Assembly: GCA_965221985.1 (NCBI GenBank)
Contig: OZ244928.1
Location: 2,790,001 to 2,854,000 of the forward strand
DNA length: 64,000 nucleotides
Source of the DNA: J054 sp965221985
GTDB taxonomy: Bacteria > Pseudomonadota > Gammaproteobacteria > Steroidobacterales > GCA-2729495
Direction of reading: 5' to 3'
Made by a program: the position numbers and the translations under genes. Below the pieces are notes generated by a model. It searched no databases. It had not been told where the DNA came from and saw nothing but the letters and a program-made list of their open reading frames with translations. Position 1 is the stretch's first letter. Every line of letters starts with the position of its first letter. Positions 63,835 through 64,000 of the stretch are shown piece after piece.

Positions 63835-64000
63835 ATCTCATTGTCTCGGCCAAGCAGCAACTGACGAACCGCCGGACGATCATACTTACCGTTCAGTCCG
63901 CGCGGGATCTGCTGCGCCACTTTGATCTCCCGCGGCACCATATAGCTGGGCAAGTGTTGTCTGCAATAGTTCATCAATGCATCCACGCAATCCTCAGATT
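63831..64000 (-). CDS. Acyl-CoA ligase (AMP-forming), exosortase A system-associated, C-terminal fragment
   Basis: The gene enters from the right edge; 55 residues and the stop are visible. They read ...HLPSYMVPREIKVAQQIPRG then LNGKYDR, the C-terminal domain of AMP-forming ligases. The Lys in GLNGKYDR is the catalytic lysine of the adenylation step. The TGA overlaps the decarboxylase ATG (ATGA), so the two are coupled. This ligase-decarboxylase order matches exosortase A gene sets, in which an acyl carrier protein often follows. Confidence 0.82.
   Translation of the reverse strand, partial: SEDCVDALMNYCRQHLPSYMVPREIKVAQQIPRGLNGKYDRPAVRQLLLGRDNEI

Overview
The window looks like the chromosome of a moderately GC-rich gammaproteobacterium. 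The evidence is the gene order: rpsB-tsf-pyrH-frr-uppS-cdsA-rseP-bamA-skp-lpxD-lpxA-lpxB-rnhB-dnaE-accA-tilS, then pyrG-kdsA-eno-ftsB-truD, and map-glnD-dapD-yffB-dapE. The last third carries genes of the exosortase A (XrtA)/PEP-CTERM exopolysaccharide type. That points to one of the environmental, biofilm- or floc-forming lineages rather than an enteric. I cannot name the genus from sequence alone.

Region 1 (1-4.5 kb) is an accessory islet. It holds the start of a secreted protein, an FkbM methyltransferase and a convergent SPINDLY/OGT-type glycosyltransferase with TPRs. Decayed IS3-family transposase pieces lie on both sides. The islet occupies the place after truD where surE-pcm-nlpD-rpoS usually sits.

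Region 2 (4.5-29 kb) is an unbroken minus-strand chain of essential genes for translation, envelope biogenesis (BamA, Skp, RseP, lipid A), replication (DnaE) and central metabolism. Many genes are coupled by ATGA overlaps. Three conserved slots are empty: ispD-ispF between ftsB and truD, dxr between cdsA and rseP, and fabZ between lpxD and lpxA. The missing dxr, ispD and ispF all belong to the MEP isoprenoid pathway, although uppS is present. This suggests relocation of these genes or a different isoprenoid route.

Region 3 (29-45 kb) reads mostly as housekeeping: map-glnD and dapD-yffB-dapE on the plus strand; dsbB, tsaB-yoaA, a class III cyclase with an FHA domain, a methyltransferase and dusA on the minus strand; GTP-type PEP carboxykinase on the plus strand. 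A pair of uncharacterised enzymes, a GCS2-type carboxylate-amine ligase and an N-formylglutamate amidohydrolase-like protein, precedes dusA.

Region 4 (45-64 kb) is the polysaccharide/exosortase region. It contains galE, the PrsK-PrsR two-component system (PrsR is a sigma-54 activator), gltX with tRNA-Ala and tRNA-Glu, a phosphopantetheinyl transferase, WecA, an outer-membrane export protein with a beta-barrel partner, and an AlgD-like sugar-nucleotide dehydrogenase. It continues with tRNA-Val, an AAA ATPase fused to an FHA domain, a polyprenyl-phosphate sugar transferase, a glucose-1-phosphate cytidylyltransferase-like protein and a PIG-L deacetylase. At the right edge lie the exosortase-A-associated PLP decarboxylase and acyl-CoA ligase. 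Together they could make sugar nucleotides, start glycan on undecaprenyl phosphate, export it and regulate it. The exosortase, chain-length/tyrosine-kinase proteins and glycosyltransferases are not in the window and may lie beyond its right end.
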